Shown here piece by piece: positions 42,381 through 51,731 of a stretch of DNA of 64,000 bases. The stretch lies in the NCBI RefSeq assembly GCF_003323715.1, contig NZ_QOIN01000048.1, positions 620,001 to 684,000 of the forward strand, written 5' to 3'. This DNA comes from Streptomyces diacarni. Its GTDB lineage: Bacteria > Actinomycetota > Actinomycetes > Streptomycetales > Streptomycetaceae. Every line of letters starts with the position of its first letter. Positions within the stretch are counted from its first letter, which is position 1. The position numbers were made by a program, and so were the translations under genes. The notes beneath the pieces were generated by a model. That model searched no databases, had not been told where the DNA came from, and was given only the letters and a program-made list of their open reading frames with translations.

Positions 42381-43217
42381 ATGGCGAACTACACCGCCGC
42401 CGACGTCAAGAAGCTCCGGGAGCTGACCGGCGCCGGCATGATGGACTGCAAGAAGGCGCTGGACGAGGCCGAGGGCAGCGTCGACAAGGCCGTCGAGGTC
42501 CTTCGCGTCAAGGGCCAGAAGGGCGTCGCCAAGCGCGAGAGCCGCACCGCGGAGAACGGCGCGGTCGTCGCCCTCATTGCCGACGACGACACCGCCGGCG
42601 TGCTGGTCGAGCTGAAGTGCGAGACGGACTTCGTCGCCAAGGGCGACAAGTTCGTGGCCGTCGCCGAGTCCATCGCCAAGCACGTCGAGGCCACCTCCCC
42701 GGCCGACATCGACGCGCTGCTCGCCTCCGAGATCGAGGCCGGCAAGACCGTCCAGGCCTACGTCGACGAGGCCAACGCGACGCTCGGCGAGAAGATCGTG
42801 CTGGACCGCTTCGCGCAGTTCTCCGGCGCCTTCGTCGGCTCCTACCTGCACCGCACGAGCCCGGACCTGCCCCCGCAGGTCGGCGTGCTGGTCGAGCTGG
42901 ACTCGGCGAACGCCGACATCGCCAAGGACGTCGCGCAGCACATCGCCGCCTTCTCCCCGGCCTACCTGACCCGTGAGGACATCCCGGAGGAGACGGTCGC
43001 CAACGAGCGCCGCATCGCCGAGGAGACCGCGCGCGAGGAGGGCAAGCCCGAGCAGGCTCTGCCGAAGATCATCGAGGGTCGGGTCAACGGCTTCTTCAAG
43101 GAGAACACCCTCCTCGACCAGCCCTTCGCCAAGGACAACAAGAAGTCCGTGCAGAAGGTCCTGGAGGAGGCCGGTGTGTCGCTGAAGCGCTTCGCCCGCT
43201 TCCGCGTCGGCGCCTGA
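42381..43217 (+). CDS. tsf: Elongation factor Ts
   Basis: EF-Ts exchanges GDP for GTP on EF-Tu. The 278-residue product has the signature LRELTGAGMMDCKKALDEA (about 12-30), VELKCETDFVAK (about 75) and the dimerization part ending SVQKVLEEAGVSLKRFARFRVG. Length is normal. ATG 42381 follows GGGAAGAGA. A hairpin with a T-run (43339-43387) follows the gene. Confidence 0.97.
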   Translation: MANYTAADVKKLRELTGAGMMDCKKALDEAEGSVDKAVEVLRVKGQKGVAKRESRTAENGAVVALIADDDTAGVLVELKCETDFVAKGDKFVAVAESIAKHVEATSPADIDALLASEIEAGKTVQAYVDEANATLGEKIVLDRFAQFSGAFVGSYLHRTSPDLPPQVGVLVELDSANADIAKDVAQHIAAFSPAYLTREDIPEETVANERRIAEETAREEGKPEQALPKIIEGRVNGFFKENTLLDQPFAKDNKKSVQKVLEEAGVSLKRFARFRVGA

Positions 43218-43338
43218 GGGCGCGGTCCTGACGTATCCCGCAGGTCGGTTCCGTCGGCGCGTGCCCCGTACACACCGGGCATCGCACACGGAACCGGCAC
43301 GGGCCCGATAAGGTCGGGCACAGGGCAGTTGTGACGAG

Positions 43339-43387
43339 GAGGCCATTGCCGCAGAGGGAACCGCGAGGGTCCGACGGCAGTGGCCTC
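43339..43387 (+). terminator. Hairpin with T-run in the pyrH leader
   Basis: GAGGCCATTGCCG (43339-43351) pairs with CGGCAGTGGCCTC (43375-43387) with one G-U pair; TTTCG follows. It ends 26 bases before the pyrH ATG. It may terminate tsf or attenuate pyrH. Confidence 0.6.
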
Positions 43388-43413
43388 TTTCGTATGTGCA
43401 CGAGGAGATCTCC

Positions 43414-44169
43414 ATGACTAGCAATGACACCGGCAACGACAGTGACAGCCGCCGGCGCTTCCTGCTGAAGCTCTCCGGCGAGGCGTTCGCCGGGGGTGGT
43501 GGCCTCGGTGTCGATCCCGACGTCGTGCACAAGATGGCACGGGAGATCGCCTCGGTCTGCCGGGACGGCGCAGAGATCGCCGTCGTCATCGGTGGCGGCA
43601 ACTTCTTCCGCGGCGCCGAGTTGCAGCAGCGCGGTATGGACCGGGCCCGCTCCGACTACATGGGCATGCTGGGCACGGTCATGAACTGCCTCGCGCTCCA
43701 GGACTTCCTGGAGAAGGAGGGCATCGACTCGCGCGTCCAGACCGCCATCACCATGGGACAGGTCGCCGAGCCCTACATCCCGCTGCGCGCCGTCCGGCAC
43801 CTGGAGAAGGGCCGGGTCGTCATCTTCGGCGCCGGTATGGGCATGCCGTACTTCTCCACCGACACCACCGCGGCCCAGCGTGCGCTGGAGATCAACGCCG
43901 AGGTGATGCTGATGGGCAAGAACGGCGTGGACGGCGTCTACGACTCCGACCCGCGGAGCAACCCCGCGGCGGTGAAGTTCGACGCGCTCGAGTACGGCGA
44001 GGTCATCACCCGCGATCTCAAGGTCGCCGACGCCACCGCGATCACCCTCTGCCGGGACAACAAGCTGCCCATCCTCGTCTTCGAACTGCTCGCCGAAGGC
44101 AATATCGCCCGTGCGGTCAAGGGTGAGAAGATCGGCACCCTGGTGAGCAACCAGGGCACGCGGGCCTGA
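43414..44169 (+). CDS. pyrH: Uridylate kinase
   Basis: PyrH makes UDP from UMP. The 251-residue product has FLLKLSGEAFAG (about 12), VVIGGGNFFRGAEL (about 50), DRARSDYMGMLGTVMN (about 70) and VIFGAGMGMPYFSTDTTAAQRALE (about 132), all typical. ATG 43414 follows GAGGAG six bases upstream. The leader holds a terminator-like hairpin. Confidence 0.96.
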   Translation: MTSNDTGNDSDSRRRFLLKLSGEAFAGGGGLGVDPDVVHKMAREIASVCRDGAEIAVVIGGGNFFRGAELQQRGMDRARSDYMGMLGTVMNCLALQDFLEKEGIDSRVQTAITMGQVAEPYIPLRAVRHLEKGRVVIFGAGMGMPYFSTDTTAAQRALEINAEVMLMGKNGVDGVYDSDPRSNPAAVKFDALEYGEVITRDLKVADATAITLCRDNKLPILVFELLAEGNIARAVKGEKIGTLVSNQGTRA

Positions 44170-44479
44170 CCGGCTCAGCCGCCTGCCCGGCCCCGTCGGT
44201 GGTCCGGGCGTCGTGCGGCCGGTACGGGCCGGTGGCGTCCCAACGTGTCGGCCACACAGCGACGCGGGCCTGTGGCGTCGCGCCACGGGTCTCGTACCGC
44301 CGCGGTATGGCAACACGGCGGTACGGGAACGGCCCGGTACGGGGATGGACAACAGCCTGCCGGTCGGACACCGTGCAGGAATCAGTGCACTGCGGGGGCC
44401 GGGGCGGCCCGCGGGGCGGCCGACAGCTCACAGCCCCGGATGAAGCAGTCAGGCTCATTCATCGAACCAGGAGCACGTG
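44170..44479 (+). other. Gene-free interval between pyrH and frr
   Basis: These 310 bases show no credible ORF. TACCGC (44295-44300) and GCGGTA (44302-44307) form a tight inverted repeat, and variants of GGTACGGG recur around it. AGGAG at 44467-44471 is the frr binding site. I can identify no promoter boxes with confidence. Confidence 0.4.
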
Positions 44480-45037
44480 GTGATCGAAGAGACCCTCCTC
44501 GAAGCCGAGGAAAAGATGGAGAAGGCGGTCGTCGTCGCCAAGGAGGACTTCGCCGCTATCCGCACCGGCCGTGCGCACCCGGCGATGTTCAACAAGATCG
44601 TGGCGGAGTACTACGGCACGCTCACGCCGATCAACCAGCTGGCGTCGTTCTCCGTTCCGGAGCCCCGGATGGCGGTGGTGACTCCGTTCGACAAGAGCTC
44701 GCTGCGCAACGTCGAACAGGCCATCCGCGACTCGGACCTGGGCGTCAACCCCTCGAACGACGGCCATATCATCCGGGTGACGTTCCCCGAGCTGACCGAG
44801 GAGCGGCGCCGGGAGTACATCAAGGTCGCGAAAAACAAGAGCGAGGACGCCAAGATCTCCATTCGCAGCGTGCGGCGCAAGGCGAAGGAGACCATGGACA
44901 AGGCCGTCAAGGACGGCGAGGTCGGCGAGGACGAGGGCCGCAGGGGCGAGAAGGAACTCGACGACACCACGGCCAAGTACGTCGCACAGGTGGACGAGCT
45001 GCTCAAGCACAAGGAGGCCGAGCTGCTCGAAGTCTGA
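44480..45037 (+). CDS. frr: Ribosome recycling factor
   Basis: Frr splits post-termination ribosomes with EF-G. The 185-residue product has family length with AAIRTGRAHPAMFNKIVAEYYG (about 27-48), DLGVNPSNDG..IRVTFPELTEERRREYIK (about 84-114) and the C-terminal DELLKHKEAELLEV. GTG 44480 gives the family start MIEETLLEAEEKM; GTG 44477 would add one residue. cdsA follows after 40 bases. Confidence 0.97.
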   Translation: MIEETLLEAEEKMEKAVVVAKEDFAAIRTGRAHPAMFNKIVAEYYGTLTPINQLASFSVPEPRMAVVTPFDKSSLRNVEQAIRDSDLGVNPSNDGHIIRVTFPELTEERRREYIKVAKNKSEDAKISIRSVRRKAKETMDKAVKDGEVGEDEGRRGEKELDDTTAKYVAQVDELLKHKEAELLEV

Positions 45038-45077
45038 GGTCCCCAGTCTCAAGGTCCGAGGTCGAAGGCTGCTATCT

Positions 45078-46286
45078 GTGAACGACTCATCCTGGGGAGC
45101 GCCGCAACCACACGCGGGGTACCGGGGCCCTGGCGAGCAGGGGCCCCTCGCCCCGTCGGCGCTGCCCCGCCCGGGCGATGGTCACCTCTCCACGCGCGAC
45201 GTGAGCGTCCCCGTGCACGATGTCGGGGGTGATGCGTCGCAGACTCGGCGTATGCCCATTGTGTCCGACCCCGGGGACTCCGGTGACGAGAATGGCGGCC
45301 CCTCCGGCCGCCCGGAACGTCCAGGCGTCCCAGGCCCCGGCCCCGCCGACTCCACGGGCGGCGCGCTCTCCCCCGAACAGGACCGGCCGCACGCGCAGCC
45401 GAACCGTCCGCACGAGCAGTCGGACGTTCCGACAGGCGCCACCCCCGCGCCGGCGGCGAGGGAGGGCAAGAAGCGTGCCGGACGGGACCTGCGGGCCGCC
45501 ATAGGGGTCGGTCTCGGGCTCGGCGTGGTCATCCTGGCCTCGCTCTTCTTCTACAAGCCGGTCTTCCTCGGCGTCATCGTCGTCGCCGTGGTGGTGGGGC
45601 TGTGGGAGCTGACCTCGCGGCTCAAGGAGCGCAAGGACATCAGCGCCCCTCTGGTGCCTCTGGTGGTGGGTGGGGCCGCCATGACCGTCGCCGGGTACCT
45701 GCGGGGCGCGGAGGGGGCCTGGGTGGCGATGGCCCTCACGGCTCTCGCGGTGCTCGTGTGGCGCATGGCCCAGCCACCGGCCGACTATCTGCGGGATGTG
45801 ACGGCAGGCCTTTTCGCGGCCTTCTACGTCCCGTTCCTCGCCACCTTCGTCGCCCTCATGCTGGCGGCCGACGACGGGCCGTGGCGGGTGCTGACGTTCC
45901 TGATCCTCACCGTCGTCAGCGACACCGGCGCCTACGCCGTGGGCTGGCGCTTCGGACGGCACAAGCTGGCGCCCCGCATCAGCCCGGGGAAGACCAGGGA
46001 GGGCCTGATCGGTGCGGTGTCGTTCGCCATGGTGGCGGGGGCGCTGTGCACCCAGTTCCTGATCGACGACGGCAGCTGGTGGCAGGGGCTGCTGCTGGGC
46101 CTGGCCGTCGCCGTCAGCGCCACCCTGGGCGACCTGGGCGAATCGATGATCAAGCGCGATCTGGGCATCAAGGACATGGGCACCCTGCTGCCGGGGCACG
46201 GCGGCATCATGGACCGCCTCGACTCCCTGCTGCCGACGGCCCCCGTCGTCTGGCTGCTTCTGGTGATCTTCGTCGGGGCAGGCTGA
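45078..46286 (+). CDS. cdsA: Phosphatidate cytidylyltransferase (CDP-diglyceride synthase)
   Basis: CdsA makes CDP-diacylglycerol, the precursor of membrane phospholipids. The product has about 140 hydrophilic residues first, then some eight membrane helices, and the family signature SATLGDLGESMIKRDLGIKDMG...GHGGIMDRLDSLL (about 350-385). The long soluble N-terminus is common in Streptomyces. GTG 45078 has only a weak AAGG before it, so the exact start is unsure. Confidence 0.93.
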   Translation: MNDSSWGAPQPHAGYRGPGEQGPLAPSALPRPGDGHLSTRDVSVPVHDVGGDASQTRRMPIVSDPGDSGDENGGPSGRPERPGVPGPGPADSTGGALSPEQDRPHAQPNRPHEQSDVPTGATPAPAAREGKKRAGRDLRAAIGVGLGLGVVILASLFFYKPVFLGVIVVAVVVGLWELTSRLKERKDISAPLVPLVVGGAAMTVAGYLRGAEGAWVAMALTALAVLVWRMAQPPADYLRDVTAGLFAAFYVPFLATFVALMLAADDGPWRVLTFLILTVVSDTGAYAVGWRFGRHKLAPRISPGKTREGLIGAVSFAMVAGALCTQFLIDDGSWWQGLLLGLAVAVSATLGDLGESMIKRDLGIKDMGTLLPGHGGIMDRLDSLLPTAPVVWLLLVIFVGAG

Positions 46287-46323
46287 GAGAGCACCGTCGC
46301 GGGTCTGCGACACTGGGAAGGTC

Positions 46324-47430
46324 ATGCCTAAACCCGGAGAACTCACGTTCGTCGCGCCGCGCGGAGCCAAGAGGCCGCCGCGGCACCTCGCCGACCTCAG
46401 CCCCGCCGAGCGGCGCGATGCCGTTGCCGCGGCGGGGGAGAAGCCGTTTCGCGCCAAGCAGCTCTCGCAGCACTACTTCGCGCGGCTGGAGCACCGTCCC
46501 GAACAGTGGACGGACATCCCCGCCGCCGCTCGCGAGAAGCTGGCCGCCGAGCTGCTGCCCGAACTGATGAGCGTGGTGCGGCACATCAGCTGCGACGACG
46601 ACGCGACCCGTAAGACGCTGTGGAAGCTGCACGACGGGACGCTGGTGGAGTCCGTGCTGATGCGGTATCCGGACCGGGTCACCATGTGCATCAGCTCACA
46701 GGCCGGCTGCGGCATGAACTGCCCGTTCTGTGCGACAGGGCAGGCCGGGCTGGACCGCAATCTGTCCACCGCCGAGATCGTCCACCAGATCGTCGACGGA
46801 ATGCGCGCGCTGCGGGACGGCGAGGTGCCCGGTGGTGCGGCGCGGCTGTCCAACATCGTCTTCATGGGCATGGGCGAGCCGCTCGCGAACTACAAGCGGG
46901 TCGTCGGGGCGATCCGCAGGCTGACCGATCCGGAGCCCGACGGACTGGGGATCTCGCAGCGGGGTATCACCGTCTCCACCGTGGGTTTGGTGCCGGCCAT
47001 GCTGCGTTTCGCCGACGAGGGCTTCAAATGCCGTCTGGCGGTCTCGCTGCACGCCCCCGACGACGAGCTGCGCGACACCCTCGTCCCCGTCAACACCCGC
47101 TGGAAGGTCAGGGAGGTGCTGGACGCGGCCTGGGAGTACGCGGCCAAGTCCGGGCGCCGGGTCTCCATCGAGTACGCCCTGATCAAGGACATCAACGACC
47201 AGGCATGGCGTGCCGACCTGCTGGGGCGGCTGCTGAAGGGCAAGCGGGTGCACGTCAACCTCATCCCGCTCAATCCGACGCCCGGCTCCAAGTGGACCGC
47301 CTCCCGCCCCGAGGACGAGGCCGAGTTCGTGCGCACACTCGCCTCGCACGGTGTGGCGGTGACCGTTCGGGACACCCGGGGGCAGGAGATCGACGGGGCG
47401 TGCGGCCAGCTCGCGGCAACCGAACGCTGA
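46324..47430 (+). CDS. rlmN: 23S rRNA/tRNA adenine-C2 methyltransferase RlmN
   Basis: RlmN is a radical SAM enzyme that methylates C2 of A2503 in 23S rRNA and A37 in tRNAs. The 368-residue product has the CxxxCxxC cluster in AGCGMNCPFCATGQ (about 124-137), GMGEPLANYKRV (about 180), GLVPAMLRF and the methyl-carrying Cys near the end in EIDGACGQL (about 360). The N-terminal HxxF-type domain FRAKQLSQHYFAR is present. ATG 46324 fits. It lies 37 bases after cdsA. Confidence 0.96.
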   Translation: MPKPGELTFVAPRGAKRPPRHLADLSPAERRDAVAAAGEKPFRAKQLSQHYFARLEHRPEQWTDIPAAAREKLAAELLPELMSVVRHISCDDDATRKTLWKLHDGTLVESVLMRYPDRVTMCISSQAGCGMNCPFCATGQAGLDRNLSTAEIVHQIVDGMRALRDGEVPGGAARLSNIVFMGMGEPLANYKRVVGAIRRLTDPEPDGLGISQRGITVSTVGLVPAMLRFADEGFKCRLAVSLHAPDDELRDTLVPVNTRWKVREVLDAAWEYAAKSGRRVSIEYALIKDINDQAWRADLLGRLLKGKRVHVNLIPLNPTPGSKWTASRPEDEAEFVRTLASHGVAVTVRDTRGQEIDGACGQLAATER

Positions 47431-47574
47431 CGCTCGCCTGGTCGGGTCCGACTGGTACTGTTCGAAGAGGTGTGCCCGAACGGCACCTCACCGGCCGACC
47501 GACATCGGCCGCGAACACACGCTGATACCGGCTCGCCACCGACCAGCCGGTAGCGGCACCCACAACCGAACAGC

Positions 47575-47672
47575 CGACAGGGGAGCGCTCACAGCGCTGA
47601 GAGTGCGGCCGTGCGTCCCGTACGTGCCGCAGACCCTCGAACCTCGCCCGGGTCATGCCGGGTAGGAAGTCG
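47575..47672 (+). promoter_or_regulatory. TPP riboswitch
   Basis: The THI-box pieces occur in order: GGGGAG (from 47580), CTGAGAG (47597-47603), ACCCTCGAACCT (47633-47644), CCGGGTCATGCCGGGTAGGAA (47648-47668, split motif). The P1 arms CGAC (47575-47578) and GTCG (47669-47672) can pair. AGGAAG (47664-47669), the ribosome-binding site of the next gene, overlaps the 3' part of the aptamer. Thiamine pyrophosphate would thus close off translation of the transporter genes. Confidence 0.92.
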
Positions 47673-47680
47673 ATGCCTTG

Positions 47681-48757
47681 ATGAACACGCACGTGCGGCG
47701 CGCCGCCGCTGCCACCACAGCCGTCCTCACCCTCGCCCTTCTCGCCACCGCTTGCGGCGGCTCGGGGGGCGGCGAGGACTCCAAGACGGTCACGCTCGTC
47801 ACGCATGACTCCTTCGCCGCCTCCAAGTCCGTCCTGCGCGACTTCACCAAGAAGACCGGCTACAAGGTCAAGGTGCTCCGTGGCGGCGACGCCGGAGCCG
47901 CCGTCAATCAGGCCGTTCTCAACAAGGGCAACCCGCAGGGAGACGTCTTCTTCGGCGTCGACAACACCCTGCTGTCCCGTCCCCTCGACCGTGGCGTCTT
48001 CACGCCGTACGAGGCCAAGGGACTGAACAAGGTCCCCGGGCGGCTCCAGGCCGACCGCGACAAGCACCGGGTCACCCCCGTGGACACCGGCGAGGTGTGC
48101 GTCAACTACGACCGTGCCTGGTTCGCGGACAAGAAACTCGAACCTCCGCGCACCCTGGACGATCTGACCAAGCCCCGGTACAAGGACCTCCTGGTGACCG
48201 AGGACGCCGCCACCTCCTCGCCCGGCCTGGCTTTCGTCCTGGCGAGCGTCGCCGAGTACGGCGAGAAGGGCTGGCAGGACTACTGGAAGAAGCTGCGGGC
48301 CAACGGCGTGGAGGTCGTCGACGGCTGGGAGCAGGCCTACAACGACCGTTTCACCGGGTCGCGCGGCGGCAAGGGCAAGGGCGACAAGCCTCTCGTCGTC
48401 TCCTACGCCTCCAGCCCGCCCGTCGAGGTGCTGGGTGACAAGAATCCGCCCGCGCAGGCGCCGACGGGCGTCGCCAAGGGGACGTGCTTCCGGCAGACCG
48501 AGTACGCCGGGCTGCTCGACGGGGCGCAGAACAGCAAGGGCGGCAAGGCTCTGCTCGACTTCTTGCTCAGCAAGCGGTTCCAGGAGGACCTGCCGCTGCA
48601 GATGTTCGTCAGCCCGGTCCGTGAGGACGCACAGCTGCCGGAGCTGTTCACCAAGTACGGCCAGACCATCGAGGACCCGGCCACCCTGGCCCCCGAGAAG
48701 ATCACCAAGAACCGTGAGCGGTGGATCAAGACGTGGACCTCGCTCGCCGTGAAATAG
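47681..48757 (+). CDS. Thiamine ABC transporter, substrate-binding lipoprotein
   Basis: The 358-residue product has a lipoprotein signal ending LALLATACGG (lipobox Cys about 25) and a TbpA/ThiB-like binding fold: VTLVTHDSF (about 38), GDVFFGVDNTLLSRPLDRGVF (about 88) and PGLAFVLASVAEYGEKGWQDYWKKL (about 183). The TPP riboswitch just upstream supports thiamine or a thiamine precursor as substrate. TTG 47678 lies better spaced from AGGAAG than ATG 47681; the difference is one residue. The end overlaps the permease start. Confidence 0.9.
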   Translation: MNTHVRRAAAATTAVLTLALLATACGGSGGGEDSKTVTLVTHDSFAASKSVLRDFTKKTGYKVKVLRGGDAGAAVNQAVLNKGNPQGDVFFGVDNTLLSRPLDRGVFTPYEAKGLNKVPGRLQADRDKHRVTPVDTGEVCVNYDRAWFADKKLEPPRTLDDLTKPRYKDLLVTEDAATSSPGLAFVLASVAEYGEKGWQDYWKKLRANGVEVVDGWEQAYNDRFTGSRGGKGKGDKPLVVSYASSPPVEVLGDKNPPAQAPTGVAKGTCFRQTEYAGLLDGAQNSKGGKALLDFLLSKRFQEDLPLQMFVSPVREDAQLPELFTKYGQTIEDPATLAPEKITKNRERWIKTWTSLAVK

Positions 48758-50448
48758 CCCCCCGAGGCCGCACCGGCGCCCGGGACCGGGGCACCTGGGT
48801 ACGGCTCGGGCTGATGGCCGTGCCGGTGGCGTTCTTCGCCGTCTTCTTCGGGTACCCCGTCGCCGCCATCGTCGGGCGCGGTCTGCGTGCGGGCGGCCAG
48901 TGGCACCTGGAGCGGATCGGTCAGGTGCTCGGTGACGCGGGCACCCTGGAGGTGCTGTGGTTCACCGTGTGGCAGGCGGCAGCCTCCACGGCTCTCACGC
49001 TCGCTCTGGCGCTGCCCGCCGCCTGGGTCTTCGCGCGGCTCGACTTCCCCGGCAAGCGGCTGCTGCGCGCCGTGGTGACCGTGCCGTTCGTCCTGCCGAC
49101 CGTGGTCGTCGGCTCCGCCGTCCTCGCCCTCGCCGGGCGCGGAGGGGTCCTCGACGCATGGTTCGGACTGCGGCTGGACACCAGCGTGTGGGCCATCCTG
49201 CTGGCACACGTGGTCCTCAACTACGCCGTCGTCGTCCGTACGGTCGGCGGTTTCTGGTCGCAGCTGGACCCGCGCCAGGAGGAAGCGGCGCGGATGCTGG
49301 GCGCGGGACGGTTCACCGCTTGGCGGCGTATCACCCTGCCCGCTCTGGCGCCGTCCGTCGGCGCCGCGGCCCTCATCGTCTTCCTGTTCACCTTCACCAG
49401 CTTCGGCGTGATCCAGGTGCTCGGCGGACCGCGCTTCGCCACGCTGGAGGTGGAGATCTACCGCCAGACCGCCTCCCTGCTGGACCTGCCGACGGCCGCG
49501 GTGCTCACGCTGCTCCAGTTCGTCGCTGTGGCGGCACTGCTGGCGGTGCACGCCTGGTCGCTGCGGAAGCGGGAGACAGCGCTCCGTCTGCTGCCTGCCG
49601 AACACACCGCACGGCGCCCGGCGGGGGCCGGCCAGTGGACGGTGCTGTGCTGCGTACTGGCCACGATCGTCGTGCTGACTGTCGTGCCGCTGCTGGTCCT
49701 GGTCCAGCGGGCGTTCGACGGGCCGGACGGATACGGGCTCACCTCCTTCCGCGACCTGGCCGGACAGTCGGACAGCGCCACCTTCGTCGTCGCCCCCGTC
49801 GAAGCGATCGGCAACTCCCTCGCGTACGCGGCGGTGGCGACTGCCCTCGCCCTGGTGGTCGGCGGACTGGCCGCCGCGGCACTCACCGTCACCCGCACGA
49901 ACGGCAGCGCTCCCCGCGCCGGCCGACTGGTGCGCGGATTCGACGCCCTGCTGATGCTGCCGCTGGGTACGTCCGCCGTCACCGTCGGGTTCGGTTTCCT
50001 CATCGCGTTGGATGAGCCCCCGTTGGATCTGCGCTCGACGTGGATCCTGGTGCCCCTGGCACAAGCACTGGTGGGCGTGCCCTTCGTCATCCGCACGATG
50101 CTGCCCGTACTGCGCGCCGTGGACGTCCGTCTGCGCGAGGCCGCCGCCGTACTGGGAGCCTCCCCCCTGCGTGCCTGGAGGGAGGTCGACTTCCCACTGG
50201 TGCGCCGGGCCCTCCTGGTGGCGGCGGGCTTCGCTTTCGCGGTTTCCCTGGGGGAGTTCGGCGCCACCGTGTTCATCGCGCGCCCGGACACGCCGACACT
50301 GCCGGTGGCCGTGGCCCGGATGCTGGGCCGCGCGGGGGAGTCCAACTACGGCCAGGCGATGGCTCTGAGCACGATCCTGATGCTCGTCTGCACGGCCGTT
50401 CTCTTCGCGTTGGAGCGCGTGAGGACCGACAGCCAGGGAGAGTTCTGA
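48721..50448 (+). CDS. Thiamine ABC transporter, fused double permease (ThiP-like)
   Basis: The 575-residue membrane protein holds two permease domains, each with the EAA-type coupling loop: QEEAARMLGAGRFTAWRRITLP (about 182-203) and LREAAAVLGASPLRAWREVDFPLV (about 470-493). About 12 helices are predicted. This fused arrangement is that of ThiP. GTG 48721 overlaps the binding-protein gene by 37 bases; GTG 48733 is an alternative. The stop abuts the ATPase ATG. Confidence 0.9.
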   Translation: MDQDVDLARREIAPRGRTGARDRGTWVRLGLMAVPVAFFAVFFGYPVAAIVGRGLRAGGQWHLERIGQVLGDAGTLEVLWFTVWQAAASTALTLALALPAAWVFARLDFPGKRLLRAVVTVPFVLPTVVVGSAVLALAGRGGVLDAWFGLRLDTSVWAILLAHVVLNYAVVVRTVGGFWSQLDPRQEEAARMLGAGRFTAWRRITLPALAPSVGAAALIVFLFTFTSFGVIQVLGGPRFATLEVEIYRQTASLLDLPTAAVLTLLQFVAVAALLAVHAWSLRKRETALRLLPAEHTARRPAGAGQWTVLCCVLATIVVLTVVPLLVLVQRAFDGPDGYGLTSFRDLAGQSDSATFVVAPVEAIGNSLAYAAVATALALVVGGLAAAALTVTRTNGSAPRAGRLVRGFDALLMLPLGTSAVTVGFGFLIALDEPPLDLRSTWILVPLAQALVGVPFVIRTMLPVLRAVDVRLREAAAVLGASPLRAWREVDFPLVRRALLVAAGFAFAVSLGEFGATVFIARPDTPTLPVAVARMLGRAGESNYGQAMALSTILMLVCTAVLFALERVRTDSQGEF

Positions 50449-51636
50449 ATGCTGCGACTGGACGGCGTGACCGTACGGTTCGGAACACACACGGCGCTCG
50501 ACGCGGTCGACCTGGAGGTCTTTGAGCACGAGACGGTGTGCGTGCTGGGTCCCAGTGGCAGTGGGAAATCCACCCTCCTGCGCGTCGTCGCCGGACTCCA
50601 ACGAGCCGACGAGGGGCGCGTACTTCTCTCCGGGCGCGACCAGAGCGCCGTACCGCCGCACAAGCGGGGCGTCGGCCTGATGTTCCAGGACCACCAGCTC
50701 TTCCCTCAGCGGGACGTGGCCGGAAACGTCGCCTTCGGGCCGCGCATGCACCGTACCGGCCGGGCCGAGACCGAGCGCAGGGTCGCCGAACTGCTGGATA
50801 TGGTCGGGCTGCCCTGGGCGGGACGGCGCAGTGTGACAGCACTGTCCGGCGGCGAGCAGCAGCGCGTGGCACTGGCCCGCGCGCTGGCTCCCGAGCCCCG
50901 GGTGCTGATGCTGGACGAGCCGCTGGGGCAGCTCGATCGCGGGCTGCGCGAGCGCCTCGTCGTCGAACTGAGGGCTCTCTTCCAGCGGCTGGGCACCACG
51001 GTGCTCGCCGTCACGCACGACCACGGCGAGGCCTTCGCACTCGCCGACCGGGTGGTGGTCATGAGGGGCGGCCGTATCGCGCAGACCGGTACGCCGCTGG
51101 AGGTCTGGCAGCGCCCCGCCTCCCCCTTCGTCGCCCGCTTCCTCGGCTTCGACAATCTCGTCCCCGCCACCGTGGGCGGTCAGGCGGCCGACACAGCCTG
51201 GGGCAAACTGCCGGTCCCCGAGGGCACGCCGCAGGGCGCCACCCAACTGCTCGTGCGCCCGGGAGGGGTCTCGCTGCGTGCTCCGCAGGAGGGGCTGCGC
51301 TGCACCGTGGAGGCGCGTACGTTCCGGGGCGGGGACGCGTCCACGGTCACCGTGCTGCTGCGCCCGCACGACGGGCCGCCTCTGGAGGCCGCCTGCACCC
51401 TGCGCGACGCCCCCGAGGAGGGCGCGGAAGTAGGCGCCGTCTTCGACCCACGAGAGGTGGTCGCCCTCACCGGACCGGACGAAGGGAGCGTCGGAACGCA
51501 GCAAGGGGACTTCGAAAGGGAGGAGGGCAGCAGCCCCCGAACGGACGCAAGGGACGCCGAAACAGACAACGGCAGTCCTCGACCCGGTCTCTCCCCCGGC
51601 GAGCCGTTCAGGGGGGACGTGTCCAAGGACGCGTGA
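50449..51636 (+). CDS. Thiamine ABC transporter, ATPase (ThiQ-like)
   Basis: The 395-residue product has Walker A GPSGSGKST (about 34-42), the Q-loop MFQDHQLFPQ (about 78), signature LSGGEQQRVALARAL (about 128), Walker B VLMLDEPLGQLD (about 150) and the switch His in VTHDHGEA. A TOBE-like regulatory part (about 230-345) follows, then an unusual polar tail of about 50 residues (EGSVGTQQGDFEREEGSS onward). It starts directly after the permease stop. The three genes form one riboswitch-controlled operon. Confidence 0.9.
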   Translation: MLRLDGVTVRFGTHTALDAVDLEVFEHETVCVLGPSGSGKSTLLRVVAGLQRADEGRVLLSGRDQSAVPPHKRGVGLMFQDHQLFPQRDVAGNVAFGPRMHRTGRAETERRVAELLDMVGLPWAGRRSVTALSGGEQQRVALARALAPEPRVLMLDEPLGQLDRGLRERLVVELRALFQRLGTTVLAVTHDHGEAFALADRVVVMRGGRIAQTGTPLEVWQRPASPFVARFLGFDNLVPATVGGQAADTAWGKLPVPEGTPQGATQLLVRPGGVSLRAPQEGLRCTVEARTFRGGDASTVTVLLRPHDGPPLEAACTLRDAPEEGAEVGAVFDPREVVALTGPDEGSVGTQQGDFEREEGSSPRTDARDAETDNGSPRPGLSPGEPFRGDVSKDA

Positions 51637-51731
51637 CCAGCGCCGGCGCGCACGGAAACGCCACCGGAGCACGCACGGGCCGGAGTCCGTACGCGTGGGG
51701 TCCCGCAGGCAGCGCGGGCCGAAGGCCAGTG

